Source: Pedosphaera sp.
GTDB taxonomy: Bacteria; Verrucomicrobiota; Verrucomicrobiia; Limisphaerales; SXQI01
DNA: 64,000 nt
Reading direction: 5' to 3'
Assembly (NCBI GenBank): GCA_025359965.1
Contig: JANYDC010000107.1
Span: 1-64,000 of the forward strand
Both the position numbers and the translations under genes were made by a program. Of this stretch, positions 27,007 to 35,504 are shown in pieces (the first letter of the stretch is position 1; every line of letters starts with the position of its first letter). A model generated the notes under the pieces. The model was not told the origin of the DNA. It saw nothing but the letters and a program-made list of their open reading frames with translations, and searched no databases.

Positions 27007-27052
27007 TCTGCCCGCCTTGGCCGAACCATGGCTGGCTGAGTGGGCAGCGGGA

Positions 27053-27985
27053 TCAAACCAGCCCATCCACAATGCCCGGCAAACGATCCAAGGCGCGCTG
27101 CATCGTCTTGATTGCCGGATTCCGGCGGGCACGGTTCAGATCGTCCGGGAGAAGAATATCCCACGCGGCCACTTCGGTCCATTCCGTCTCCCCCGCCACC
27201 CAAGGATGGCCTGAGCTGCCGGTGTTGGAATGACGAACCAAGGTATTCGCTATGTTCACAGCGGCCACAATCTTGGAATGCTGGGTGGCATTCCCGGGCG
27301 TGTGGTGAAATCGTGCAGCTTCAACCATCGCGGGGGGCAATTTGTGCTCTTGAAGATAAATGGCACCCACCTCGCAATGGTCAAACCCCAGCACTTCAAA
27401 CTCAATCTGCCTTCGATCGGATCCGCCGCATTGGACAAGTCGGTTGACCTCGGCAAAGTACTCGGGTAAAGCGGAGGCCATAACGATCTTACCCACGTCA
27501 TGCACCAGTCCGCAGACATAATCAGCCTCATCAGTTCCGCCATCCGTTGCAGCGGATAATTCGCGGGTTAGAATCGCAGTGCCGATGCAGTGCTGCCAGA
27601 ATTTGCGCCAGGGGAAGAGTGGTGATTTTCCGGCAAGCTTGGAAAAATCATCAATAATCGGTGTGGCCAGCGCCAACTGGCGGATCTTGCGGACGCCCAG
27701 ATAGAAGACAGCCTCGTCGATGGTGTTGACTGAACTGTTCAGACTGAAATAGACGGAATTCACCAGACGCAGTAGACGTGCCGTGAGGGAGGGGTCGCGA
27801 CCAATCACCTCAGAAATTTGACTGATAAAACTATGGTCAGCGTTGAGCAACTCGCGCAATGCGCTATCGATGCTGCGCAACGAAGGCAGCCTTGCGCAGT
27901 TCTTGATTTTGGATTCCATTTCGGTCCGCGTCAAAGGTCTCGTGGGTTGAACTGCTGCACTGAGAGTGGTCAACTGGGTCATCAC
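27053..27985 (-). CDS. HDOD-domain signalling protein
   Basis: A 310-residue protein made almost entirely of an HDOD domain: LPSLRSIDSALRELL, then EVIGRDPSLTARLLRLVNSVYFSL, AVFYLGVRKIRQLAL and FWQHCIGTAILTREL. An intact His-Asp pair is in GLVHDVGKIV. HDOD proteins are signalling outputs often tied to c-di-GMP, type IV pili or flagella. It shares a 73-base divergent promoter region with the cheX gene. Confidence 0.88.
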   Translation of the reverse strand: MMTQLTTLSAAVQPTRPLTRTEMESKIKNCARLPSLRSIDSALRELLNADHSFISQISEVIGRDPSLTARLLRLVNSVYFSLNSSVNTIDEAVFYLGVRKIRQLALATPIIDDFSKLAGKSPLFPWRKFWQHCIGTAILTRELSAATDGGTDEADYVCGLVHDVGKIVMASALPEYFAEVNRLVQCGGSDRRQIEFEVLGFDHCEVGAIYLQEHKLPPAMVEAARFHHTPGNATQHSKIVAAVNIANTLVRHSNTGSSGHPWVAGETEWTEVAAWDILLPDDLNRARRNPAIKTMQRALDRLPGIVDGLV

Positions 27986-28058
27986 CGATGGATGTATCGA
28001 CAGAAAGGGCCAAAAGTTAACCCGGCAATTTATACCGCCAGAGGGAAAAAGAACTTAA

Positions 28059-28562
28059 GTGCCGCGCCTGCATGCCGATGACCGGGATGTGATCATAGAT
28101 GATGTGGAAAAGCTGATCAGTACAGCTATGAAGGAGGTATTCCTCAAAGCACTCAGCTTTGATATTCAGCAGGACCAAAGTCTCGACACCGTCGCCGAAG
28201 GAGAGCCTCATGTCGCTGGATCCGTCGGCTTTGTGGGCGGCATTTCCGGTATCGTCTACATCTACACCACATGCCGTTTTGCACGGGCAATGACGGGCAA
28301 AATGCTCGGACTCGCTGAAGCTGAGGTTGAAGGCGATGAAATGATTAATGATGCCATGGGCGAGATGGCCAACATGGTGGTCGGGGTGATGAAATCCAAA
28401 CTGGCGGACCAAGGACTTCAAGTCAGCCTCACCATACCCTCAATAGTGCGCGGCAACCATTTCACCATCGAGCAATCCGGTAGTGCACACCGGCGTGTGC
28501 TTATTTTCAAATGTGACGAGCATCGCCTGCTGGTTGAAGTAATGGCGAAGGAACAGAATTAG
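28059..28562 (+). CDS. cheX: CheX-family chemotaxis phosphatase
   Basis: A 167-residue protein starting at GTG. It shows the CheX/CheC fold: an alpha helix, then VAGSVGFVGGISGIVYIYTTCRFAR, and the catalytic helix DEMINDAMGEMANMVVGVMKSKL, whose E-x2-N core removes phosphate from CheY-P. The end (SIVRGNHFTIEQSG...) is the usual closing sheet. It is 33 bases upstream of the REC-REC-STAS gene, which is its probable substrate or partner. Confidence 0.85.
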   Translation: MPRLHADDRDVIIDDVEKLISTAMKEVFLKALSFDIQQDQSLDTVAEGEPHVAGSVGFVGGISGIVYIYTTCRFARAMTGKMLGLAEAEVEGDEMINDAMGEMANMVVGVMKSKLADQGLQVSLTIPSIVRGNHFTIEQSGSAHRRVLIFKCDEHRLLVEVMAKEQN

Positions 28563-28595
28563 CACACAATTTCCCCAAGTAACCAACCCTAAGGT

Positions 28596-29744
28596 ATGAG
28601 ACCCAAAATTTTAACGGTGGATGATAGCAAAACGATCCGCATGATCGTGGGCAAGGCCCTAAAAACTTTCGACTGCGAGGTCTTCGAGGCCGCGAACGGA
28701 GTGGAGGGTCTTGCCGTGGCATCAAGGGAGCGGCCCGATTTGATCGTGCTGGACCTAACCATGCCCATCATGGACGGCGTGGAGATGCTTTCCAAATTGA
28801 AGTCCAATCCCGAGCTAAAGATGATCCCGGTCATCATGCTCACCGCCGAGGCGGGACGCGAAAACGTCCTGAAGATCGCGAAGATGGGAGTCCGAGATTA
28901 CCTCATTAAACCGTTTAAGGAAGATGTTCTGATCGAACGTGTCGGCCGGGTCATTGACCTCAAGCCAAAGGGTGAGGCAACCAATAAAATCAGGCGGTTT
29001 GACGATCCCATCAATATCTTGGTGGTGGATGACAAGCCAGCCATCTGTGAACAACTCAAGACAGGGTTGGGTGACACCCCTTGGATCGTTTCAGGCCGCA
29101 GCCAAAGCGGTGAGGCCGTGGACTACTGTTCTCAAACCCTTCCTGACCTCATCTTGGTCAGCCTGTCACTTGCTGACAACGCAGGATACACCCTTTTTCA
29201 GATGTTCAGAGCCAGCAGCAAGACCAAGAACGTCCCCATCTTCGGCATGTGCGTGAAGACGGCAAGTGATGATCAGGTTAAGGCCCAGCAGGCAGGGTTT
29301 ACAGGTGTGGTAACCAAGCCGATTGATTTTGACGATCTCAAGTCCAAAATCGCCCGTTCGTTGAACCTCGACACCTCCTACAAGTACTTCGAGCAAAAAA
29401 GTGGGGTCCTGCTCCTCAAACTGCCCGGAACTTTTACCCAAAACGTAGCCAATGAAGTCAACATCCACCTTCGCGCCAAGGTGTCGGAAGCGGTGGACTC
29501 AGGACTAGACAAACTGATCCTTGATCTCAGTGAAATCCGCAAGCCCGATATCAATGTCATCAAACTTGGGTTGGCCGCCATCCAGCTTTGCAGTGAGTTG
29601 TCCCTTAAGCAGCGCATTGTGGGTTCCGATTCAGTATGTAACGAATGCAAAAACTTTGAGGAAACCAAAGACTGGAAATTTGAGGGTAGCTTTGACGAGG
29701 CTCTGGCCTCTTTCACCGGCCCGGCCATGGCTTCAGCAGCTTAG
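28596..29744 (+). CDS. response regulator REC - degenerate REC - STAS-like protein
   Basis: A 382-residue protein. Receiver 1 (about 1-120) is intact: TVDDSKTIRMIV, phosphoacceptor in LIVLDLTMPIMDG, Thr in IMLTAEAG, Lys in YLIKPF. Receiver 2 (about 140-255) has VVDDKPAICEQL but SLSL where the acceptor Asp belongs, so it cannot be phosphorylated there. The last 125 residues (VLLLKLPGTFTQNVANEV..., DKLILDLSEIRKPDINVIKLGLAAIQLC) look like a STAS domain, as in anti-anti-sigma factors. Coupling CheX-controlled phosphorylation to a STAS switch is an inference. Confidence 0.82.
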   Translation: MRPKILTVDDSKTIRMIVGKALKTFDCEVFEAANGVEGLAVASRERPDLIVLDLTMPIMDGVEMLSKLKSNPELKMIPVIMLTAEAGRENVLKIAKMGVRDYLIKPFKEDVLIERVGRVIDLKPKGEATNKIRRFDDPINILVVDDKPAICEQLKTGLGDTPWIVSGRSQSGEAVDYCSQTLPDLILVSLSLADNAGYTLFQMFRASSKTKNVPIFGMCVKTASDDQVKAQQAGFTGVVTKPIDFDDLKSKIARSLNLDTSYKYFEQKSGVLLLKLPGTFTQNVANEVNIHLRAKVSEAVDSGLDKLILDLSEIRKPDINVIKLGLAAIQLCSELSLKQRIVGSDSVCNECKNFEETKDWKFEGSFDEALASFTGPAMASAA

Positions 29745-29808
29745 CACCATGCCACCCGCCTGCCTCATGGATTGAGACAGCGGCAAAGCCCAACCGCACG
29801 GAGGCATC

Positions 29809-30507
29809 ATGAAACGTCATTGCAATCAACACTGGAAAAGTTCAACACGACCAAGCATTCCGCCGGTCGCGGCGCAGAATCGCGTTCATCTCATACTGAT
29901 TCTCACTGCCCTTTACTCCGCAGATTGGGTGGGGGCTTCCGTCGAATCGAGACCGTACCTGCCCGTGATTGGCCCATCAGCCTTGCGCTTTGAAATGTTC
30001 GCCCGCCCCACCATAGCCATGTCGATGCTCAAGCCATCCAGGCCTGATTCCTCGGGCAAGGCCGAGACCAAGGTCGCGGAAAAACCGAAATCAAGGTCCA
30101 AATCCACGCATCCTGCTCTGGGCGAGGCTTCGTCGCCAGTTCTTCCCGCCGCTACGGCCAATTTGCTCGATCCCATTGAAGAACCCCTATTTTCCAGCCC
30201 CGGCATGCTTTTCGGCCCCGACTACGACTCGCTTCGTCCGAGAGTTTCGGGCAGCCGCGCCACCCTGGAACTCACAGGCCCGGGCGACGTGGGCGAAGTC
30301 ATCGAGAACGTCATTCCAGCGCAGGAAAAAAGCGCTCCAGCCATCCCCACACGCGCGTTCATCCATTTTTTTGACAAGACCAACAAACTCGCCCCCTCCA
30401 CCAACCGGAATACCACCGGCGTCAGCGTAGCTATTCCGTTTAACTTTGAGCCTCCCACCGGGAACGACCCCGCACCTTCCAGTAGTGCTGAATTCAAGAA
30501 GGAATGA
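29809..30507 (+). CDS. uncharacterised exported proline/serine-rich protein
   Basis: I do not recognise this 232-residue protein. A hydrophobic segment (VHLILILTALYSADWVGAS, about 27-45) after a basic start suggests export or anchoring. The rest is Pro/Ser/Lys-rich with little predicted order: KAETKVAEKPKSRSK, then FIHFFDKTNK and VSVAIPFNFEPP near the end. Its stop overlaps the start of the TPR gene (ATGA), so the two are translationally coupled. Confidence 0.6.
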   Translation: MKRHCNQHWKSSTRPSIPPVAAQNRVHLILILTALYSADWVGASVESRPYLPVIGPSALRFEMFARPTIAMSMLKPSRPDSSGKAETKVAEKPKSRSKSTHPALGEASSPVLPAATANLLDPIEEPLFSSPGMLFGPDYDSLRPRVSGSRATLELTGPGDVGEVIENVIPAQEKSAPAIPTRAFIHFFDKTNKLAPSTNRNTTGVSVAIPFNFEPPTGNDPAPSSSAEFKKE

Positions 30508-32120
30508 TGACGCACGCCAAAATAATCTTAAGTGTTTTGCTGGGATGGGTGTTCACGGCCACGACACTTTTAGGCGGCGAAGAAAAAGAGACGCCTCATC
30601 CGACCCCGCCTGAAGCCGCAGCGGCAGAACGCCTGCCCGCACCCCCCGTGGTTTCGGCCAAGGAAGCCAAACCGGTCTTTCCCTTCCAAACACCTCCTGA
30701 GGCCAATGGTGACACCAAGGAAACCGCCAGTGCGCCACCGACGCATAAAGAGGATGCGCCCGCCGGGGCATCAGCCGAGGGAAAGCAGGATCAGAAACTT
30801 CCGGAGCCCGAGGATAAAGGGGAGAAACCTCCTCACGAAGGCGAAACCATCCAAATTGACCATTCCGGCCTACCCAAAGGATCCGGCTCATCCGTGCTAA
30901 AAGGACAGTCAGACCATCGATCAGAGAGCGAAAGCCTCAAGGCCGAATCAAAATCGCTTATACCACGTGTGCCTGGCAAAAGCCAGGAGTCCGAGATGGA
31001 CCATTATCAGAAAATTCTTGAACTGGCCCGCAGCCTTCGCTCCCAAAAGGATTTGGAGGAAGCGGACCAGCATCTTTGGGAACTGGTCGAATCCCCTGCC
31101 CCTCCCGAGATCCAGCGTGCCGCCATGCTGGAACTGGCGGGAGTGGCCGTCGAGACCGGTAAATTCAGCAAGGCTCAGACTATTTATTCGGAAATTACCC
31201 GGAAATTTCCAAAGGATCCTATGCTGCCGCAGGTGCTCCTGATCCAAGGCCGACTCTATAGGGACATGGGCATGCCGGAAATGGCGGTCACCAAGTTCTT
31301 CAGCGTCACTGCAGTTGCCCTTAACCTGAATTTGGATCGATTGGATTATTACCGTTCTCTTGTTCTCAGAGCTCAATCGGAAATTGCGGACACCTACTAC
31401 CTTCAAGGCAAGTACAATGAATCCATCGGGTATTTCAAGAAATTGATGACCCTTGATAACATTGATAATGAGCGGCCCCAGTTCATGTTCAAACTTCTGA
31501 AATCGTACGTCGGCCTCGGCAACGCAGTGGACGCCATCGCCACCGGACAGCTCTTCGTCAATGCCTTCACCAACTCCGTTGAGGTGCCTGAAGTGCGTTA
31601 CATGATCGCACAAGCGTGCCGCAAGCTGAACCGAACAGAAGATGCGATGCGTCAAGTCTTTCTCCTTCTGGAAAGCCAGGAGGCCGGGATCTCCAAGTAC
31701 CCGGCCGACTGGGCTTACTGGCAGCAACGCACCGGGAACGAGGTTGCCAACAAGCTTTACAGTGAGGGCGATTATATCGGCGCCCTGGTAGTGTACACCA
31801 AAATGGCGGCGATAAACGACCATGTGGAGTGGCAACTGCCGGTGTGGTACCAAATCGGCCTGGTTTATGAGCATCTCAAACAACCCTCCAAGGCTTCAGA
31901 AACCTACAATATGATTTTGTCCCGGTCCGATGAAGTTAAAACCAACGCCCCATCCCCCAGCCTGACCGCACTGGTGGACATGGCCCGGTGGCGAAAAGAT
32001 TTTATTGGCTGGCAAACCAACGTGAACAACTCCACGGTCAAACTTGCCACTCCGATGACTTCAGCAAGTGAACCCGCAGCACCCGCCAACACTCTCAAAC
32101 CCCAGTCGACACTTAACTGA
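30504..32120 (+). CDS. exported TPR protein
   Basis: A 538-residue protein. It has a signal peptide (LSVLLGWVFTATTLLGG), a 120-residue Pro/Glu/Lys-rich spacer, then tetratricopeptide repeats from about 165 on: ILELARSLRSQKDLEEADQHLWELV, KFSKAQTIYSEITRKFPKDP, ADTYYLQGKYNESIGYFKKLM, YEHLKQPSKASETYNMIL. Such periplasmic or outer-membrane TPR proteins assemble envelope complexes. It is coupled to the preceding exported gene and followed within 8 bases by a FlgN-like chaperone gene, hinting at a link with flagella or another envelope machine. Confidence 0.75.
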   Translation: MMTHAKIILSVLLGWVFTATTLLGGEEKETPHPTPPEAAAAERLPAPPVVSAKEAKPVFPFQTPPEANGDTKETASAPPTHKEDAPAGASAEGKQDQKLPEPEDKGEKPPHEGETIQIDHSGLPKGSGSSVLKGQSDHRSESESLKAESKSLIPRVPGKSQESEMDHYQKILELARSLRSQKDLEEADQHLWELVESPAPPEIQRAAMLELAGVAVETGKFSKAQTIYSEITRKFPKDPMLPQVLLIQGRLYRDMGMPEMAVTKFFSVTAVALNLNLDRLDYYRSLVLRAQSEIADTYYLQGKYNESIGYFKKLMTLDNIDNERPQFMFKLLKSYVGLGNAVDAIATGQLFVNAFTNSVEVPEVRYMIAQACRKLNRTEDAMRQVFLLLESQEAGISKYPADWAYWQQRTGNEVANKLYSEGDYIGALVVYTKMAAINDHVEWQLPVWYQIGLVYEHLKQPSKASETYNMILSRSDEVKTNAPSPSLTALVDMARWRKDFIGWQTNVNNSTVKLATPMTSASEPAAPANTLKPQSTLN

Positions 32121-32128
32121 GCAGAGCC

Positions 32129-32554
32129 ATGGAAAACATTCCGCCAAATTCCATCAGCGCCGATCTGAGAGAGCACAAGTCGCTTTGCCACCAAATTCTG
32201 TCCCTTACGGAACATGAAAACGTGTGGCTGCAACAAGCGGGTGAAAGCTCTCCGGTTTTTTCATCCTGTGAAACGAGAAAGAATTTGCTTCCCGCTTTGG
32301 GCAAATCCCTTGATAAACTTAAAAGCCACCGCACGCGTTGGCAGCAAATGACGCCCGAAGCCAAGGGGAAGCACCCCGAGGTGGAAAGTCTCCTGCGACA
32401 AAACCAGGATTTGATCATGAAAATAATCATGCTCGACCGTGAGAATGAGCAGGGATTGTTGAGACGTGGTATGCTACCCTCACGCAGTCTGCCTCCAGTC
32501 CAGAGACAACGGCCCCACTACGTGGCTGATCTGTACCGGAAGCACGTGACTTGA
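32129..32554 (+). CDS. FlgN-like flagellar chaperone
   Basis: A 141-residue, all-helical, charged protein. The pattern HKSLCHQILSLTEHENVWLQQ, then ETRKNLLPALGKSLDKLKSHRTRWQQM and LLRQNQDLIMKIIMLDRENEQGLLRRG fits FlgN-type export chaperones, which hold hook-associated proteins before secretion; family similarity is weak. Context (NtrC-type flagellar-like activator 13 bases downstream) supports it. A FliT-like or unrelated coiled-coil protein is possible. Confidence 0.5.
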   Translation: MENIPPNSISADLREHKSLCHQILSLTEHENVWLQQAGESSPVFSSCETRKNLLPALGKSLDKLKSHRTRWQQMTPEAKGKHPEVESLLRQNQDLIMKIIMLDRENEQGLLRRGMLPSRSLPPVQRQRPHYVADLYRKHVT

Positions 32555-32567
32555 TTGATTTTCCGCC

Positions 32568-33992
32568 ATGCCGATTGAGAAAATAATTGTCCTTGAGGAC
32601 GACCTGATCCTTCGAAAGAACTTGGAGCAGCAACTCCGACAGCGCCGCTATGATGTTGCCACCGCCAGCAACATCGCCGCCGCCCAGGAATTATTGTCCA
32701 AGGACAATTTCGACCTCATGTTCGTTGATGTGCGACTGCCCGACGGCGAAGGCACCGATCTTTTAAGGCAACTCCAGACCCGCGCACAAAAGCCGCTGGT
32801 GGTGATCATGACCGGATTCGGCACCATAGAATCGGCCGTCAATTGCATGCGTGACGGCGCTTTTGATTACATCATCAAGCCGTTCTCATCGGACATCATT
32901 GATTTCACTCTCCGCAAAGCCGAAGACTTCACCCGTCTCCTACGCGTCAACCAGTACCTGAGTCACGACGAGGGTGATGAAAGTGGCTATGAACTTCTGG
33001 GGCGCAGTCCGGCCATGGAAAAACTCAGGGCTCTCATCCGCAAGGTGGCGCGAACCCAGGCCACCGTGCTCATTCAGGGTGAAAGCGGCACCGGCAAGGA
33101 ACTGGTCGCCCGAGCCATCTATCGTGAAAGTCCCCGCTCAAGCTCCGCATTTATTAAAGTAAATTGTGCGGCGATCCCTGAAAACCTCATTGAGAGTGAG
33201 TTCTTCGGGCACGAAAAGGGCGCTTTCACCGGGGCTCTCAATAAGCGCGAGGGCCGCTTTGAGCTCGCCCACGGCGGAACGATTCTCCTTGATGAGGTCA
33301 GCGAAGTTTCAACCCAGGTCCAGGCAAAGCTCCTGCGCGTGTTGCAGGAACGGGAATTGGAGCGCGTCGGCGGCAGCAGAACCATCAAGGTTGACGCCCG
33401 CGTCATTGCCACCACCAACAGGAATTTGGAACAGAGCGTGGAACGAAAAGAATTCCGCCAGGATTTGTATTTCCGACTGAACGTGGTCCCTATTTTAGTG
33501 CCCCCGCTGCGCGAACGGGCCGAGGACGTCGCCTTTCTGGCTGAGCAGTTCATGCACCGCCTTTCACGCAAACACGGCGTGCGGGTCAGTGGCATTTCAC
33601 CCGCCTGCATGGCCACCCTAAGGGCGCACCACTGGCCCGGCAATGTGCGCGAGTTGCAGAACGTCATCGAGCGCGCTGTCATTCTAGCCAGCGAGGACGA
33701 GGACCTTCAGCCCCAGCATCTAGGGTTTAGCCCCGCCTCAATAAGTCATTCAACCGGCGCAGAATCTCAGTTTACCCCGCTCAATGGAGCCTCTCCTTCC
33801 GCCGTGAACGCCGGCGAAACCTCTCTGGCGGACGTCGAGAGACAGCATATTCTCCACGTGCTCGACCTCTGCAAAGGCAATCGCACCCACGCCGCCAAGC
33901 GCTTGGAAATCAGCATTCGCACCCTGCGAAATAAGCTCCACGAATACGGCGTCGGCCGTGGCGAGGAACTGGCTGAAGAAGAAGTCGCATAA
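32568..33992 (+). CDS. NtrC-family sigma-54-dependent response regulator
   Basis: A 474-residue activator. Receiver at 5-115 (VLEDDLILRKNL; acceptor Asp in LMFVDVRLPDGEG; Lys in YIIKPF). AAA+ domain at about 140-370 with Walker A QGESGTGKEL, the sigma-54-contacting GAFTGA loop (EKGAFTGALNKREG), Walker B GGTILLDEVSE and arginine-finger region. A Fis-type helix-turn-helix closes the protein (NRTHAAKRLEISIRTLRNKLHEYG). It resembles FleR/FlrC and FlgR, which drive middle flagellar genes. A fitting sigma-54 site exists at 61582-61597. Confidence 0.93.
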   Translation: MPIEKIIVLEDDLILRKNLEQQLRQRRYDVATASNIAAAQELLSKDNFDLMFVDVRLPDGEGTDLLRQLQTRAQKPLVVIMTGFGTIESAVNCMRDGAFDYIIKPFSSDIIDFTLRKAEDFTRLLRVNQYLSHDEGDESGYELLGRSPAMEKLRALIRKVARTQATVLIQGESGTGKELVARAIYRESPRSSSAFIKVNCAAIPENLIESEFFGHEKGAFTGALNKREGRFELAHGGTILLDEVSEVSTQVQAKLLRVLQERELERVGGSRTIKVDARVIATTNRNLEQSVERKEFRQDLYFRLNVVPILVPPLRERAEDVAFLAEQFMHRLSRKHGVRVSGISPACMATLRAHHWPGNVRELQNVIERAVILASEDEDLQPQHLGFSPASISHSTGAESQFTPLNGASPSAVNAGETSLADVERQHILHVLDLCKGNRTHAAKRLEISIRTLRNKLHEYGVGRGEELAEEEVA

Positions 33993-34121
33993 AATTGAAG
34001 GGTAAGTTCCCCGGTCTGAACCATTATTTTCCGGTGATTGCTCTTGTCACCGTGCAGAACCGTTTGTTACGAAAGGATGAATGGGGAAGGCATGGCCTTC
34101 GTCGGAATCCGACTGTTCTGC

Positions 34122-35447
34122 ATGCGTTTAGTTTACAACGGCCTTTTTGCGGTGTTCTTCTGCCTCGCGGCACCATTTTATTTTTGGAAAATGAAGCGGC
34201 GCGGGGGTTGGAAGCAGGGGTTTGCCCAGCGCTTCGGAGATTTCGATGGCAAGACCAAATCAGCACTGACCAACCGGCACACCATTTGGATTCATGCTGT
34301 CAGTGTGGGTGAGGTGAATCTGGCAACCCACCTTATCAGCGCGCTGGAGCTTCGCGCTCCCAATCTAAAAATTGTCGTCTCAACCACCACTTCCACAGGC
34401 ATGGGTGAGTTAAAGAAAAAGCTCCCCAGCCACGTACTCAAAATCTACTACCCCATCGACTGGCCCAAATTCGTAAGTCGGTCGCTCCGTGTGATCAACC
34501 CGGAGGCCATCGTTCTGGTCGAGGCTGAAATCTGGCCCAACCTGCTCTGGAAAGCCAGGGAGAGGCATATTCCTGTCTTTTTGGTGAACGCCCGCATGTC
34601 CGAGAAATCCCTTCGCGGGTACAAAAGGTTCTCCTTTCTCTTTCGCGGCATATTCCAATCGTTGGAGGGGGTGGGTGTGCAGAACCCTGAGGACGCCCAA
34701 CGCCTTCGTGATTTGGGTTGCCGCGAGGAAGCGGTGCAAGTGCTTGGCAACATGAAATTTGATGCTGCCAAACTGAGCGAACGTCCTGTCATGCAGCCGG
34801 TGGAACTCCTGCGCCAGTTGGGAGTTACCGAGAAAAGCATCATCATCGTTGCAGGGAGCACGCATGACGGCGAGGAAGCCATTCTGGCGGAACAGTACGG
34901 ACGTCTGAGAAAAAAATTCCCGGACCTGTTTCTCGTCATCGTTCCACGTCATGCCGAAAGGGCCAAGTCCGCAGGAAGGGACATCGAAAAATTCGGGCTC
35001 AAATATATCTTCCGCACCGCAGTCGCCTCTGACACCCGTTTTGCCCCGGGCGAGCTCGAATGCCTTGTGGTCAACACCACTGGGGAGCTTCGACATTTTT
35101 ACGATTTGGCCACCCTCGTGTTCGTGGGAAAAAGCCTGACCGCCGAAGGAGGGCAAAATCCTCTGGAACCGGCGGCGTTGGGCAAGCCCATAATATTCGG
35201 CCCCAACATGCAAAATTTCCAAGCCATCACATCAGCCCTGCTGGCCGGCAAAGCCGCAGTACAAACGACCGATGCCAAGGGCTTGGAAGTTGCCTTTGAA
35301 GCGCTTCTACAGGACAAACAGCGCCGTGAAGCGATGGGACAGGCAGCCTTGGAGGTTGTGAAGGCGAACCAAGGCTCCATCGAACGAACCGTCGAGATGA
35401 TTTTAAATTCCCTCGACGGCAGCCAAAACCACCTGCGCCCGAGTTGA
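34122..35447 (+). CDS. waaA: 3-deoxy-D-manno-octulosonic acid transferase
   Basis: About 441 residues. It transfers Kdo from CMP-Kdo to lipid A precursor (GT30). From the ATG at 34122 the protein begins MRLVYNGLFAVFFCLAAPFYF, the usual N-terminal membrane anchor. ENTs typical of the family follow: WIHAVSVGEVNLA, IVVSTTTSTGMGELKKKL, VLVEAEIWPNLLWKA, VFLVNARMSEKS, and the donor site VGKSLTAEGGQNPLEPAALGKPIIFGPNMQNF. The frame is open back to a TTG at 34038, with other ATGs at 34077 and 34092; 34122 gives the normal family length. It proves that the cell makes LPS. Confidence 0.93.
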   Translation: MRLVYNGLFAVFFCLAAPFYFWKMKRRGGWKQGFAQRFGDFDGKTKSALTNRHTIWIHAVSVGEVNLATHLISALELRAPNLKIVVSTTTSTGMGELKKKLPSHVLKIYYPIDWPKFVSRSLRVINPEAIVLVEAEIWPNLLWKARERHIPVFLVNARMSEKSLRGYKRFSFLFRGIFQSLEGVGVQNPEDAQRLRDLGCREEAVQVLGNMKFDAAKLSERPVMQPVELLRQLGVTEKSIIIVAGSTHDGEEAILAEQYGRLRKKFPDLFLVIVPRHAERAKSAGRDIEKFGLKYIFRTAVASDTRFAPGELECLVVNTTGELRHFYDLATLVFVGKSLTAEGGQNPLEPAALGKPIIFGPNMQNFQAITSALLAGKAAVQTTDAKGLEVAFEALLQDKQRREAMGQAALEVVKANQGSIERTVEMILNSLDGSQNHLRPS

Positions 35448-35469
35448 GGGTCGGGAATGAAAGGTTGGC

Positions 35470-35491
35470 GGCGCGCAAGGGACTGCGCGCC
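35470..35491. repeat. palindrome between convergent waaA and pilT-like genes
   Basis: Perfect arms GGCGCGCA (35470-35477) and TGCGCGCC (35484-35491) with a 6-base loop, lying between two convergent genes. There is no T-tract. It is similar in type and placement to the palindrome at 17313 and may be a bidirectional terminator or dispersed repeat. Confidence 0.5.
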
Positions 35492-35504
35492 CTACCTGTT
35501 GAGG

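Noticed and set aside
30948-31883. 311-codon frame on the minus strand inside the TPR gene
   Set aside because: Complementary to the TPR repeats; rich in His and Val as expected of an antisense frame.
34410-35222. 270-codon frame on the minus strand inside waaA
   Set aside because: Antisense shadow of a strongly conserved gene.
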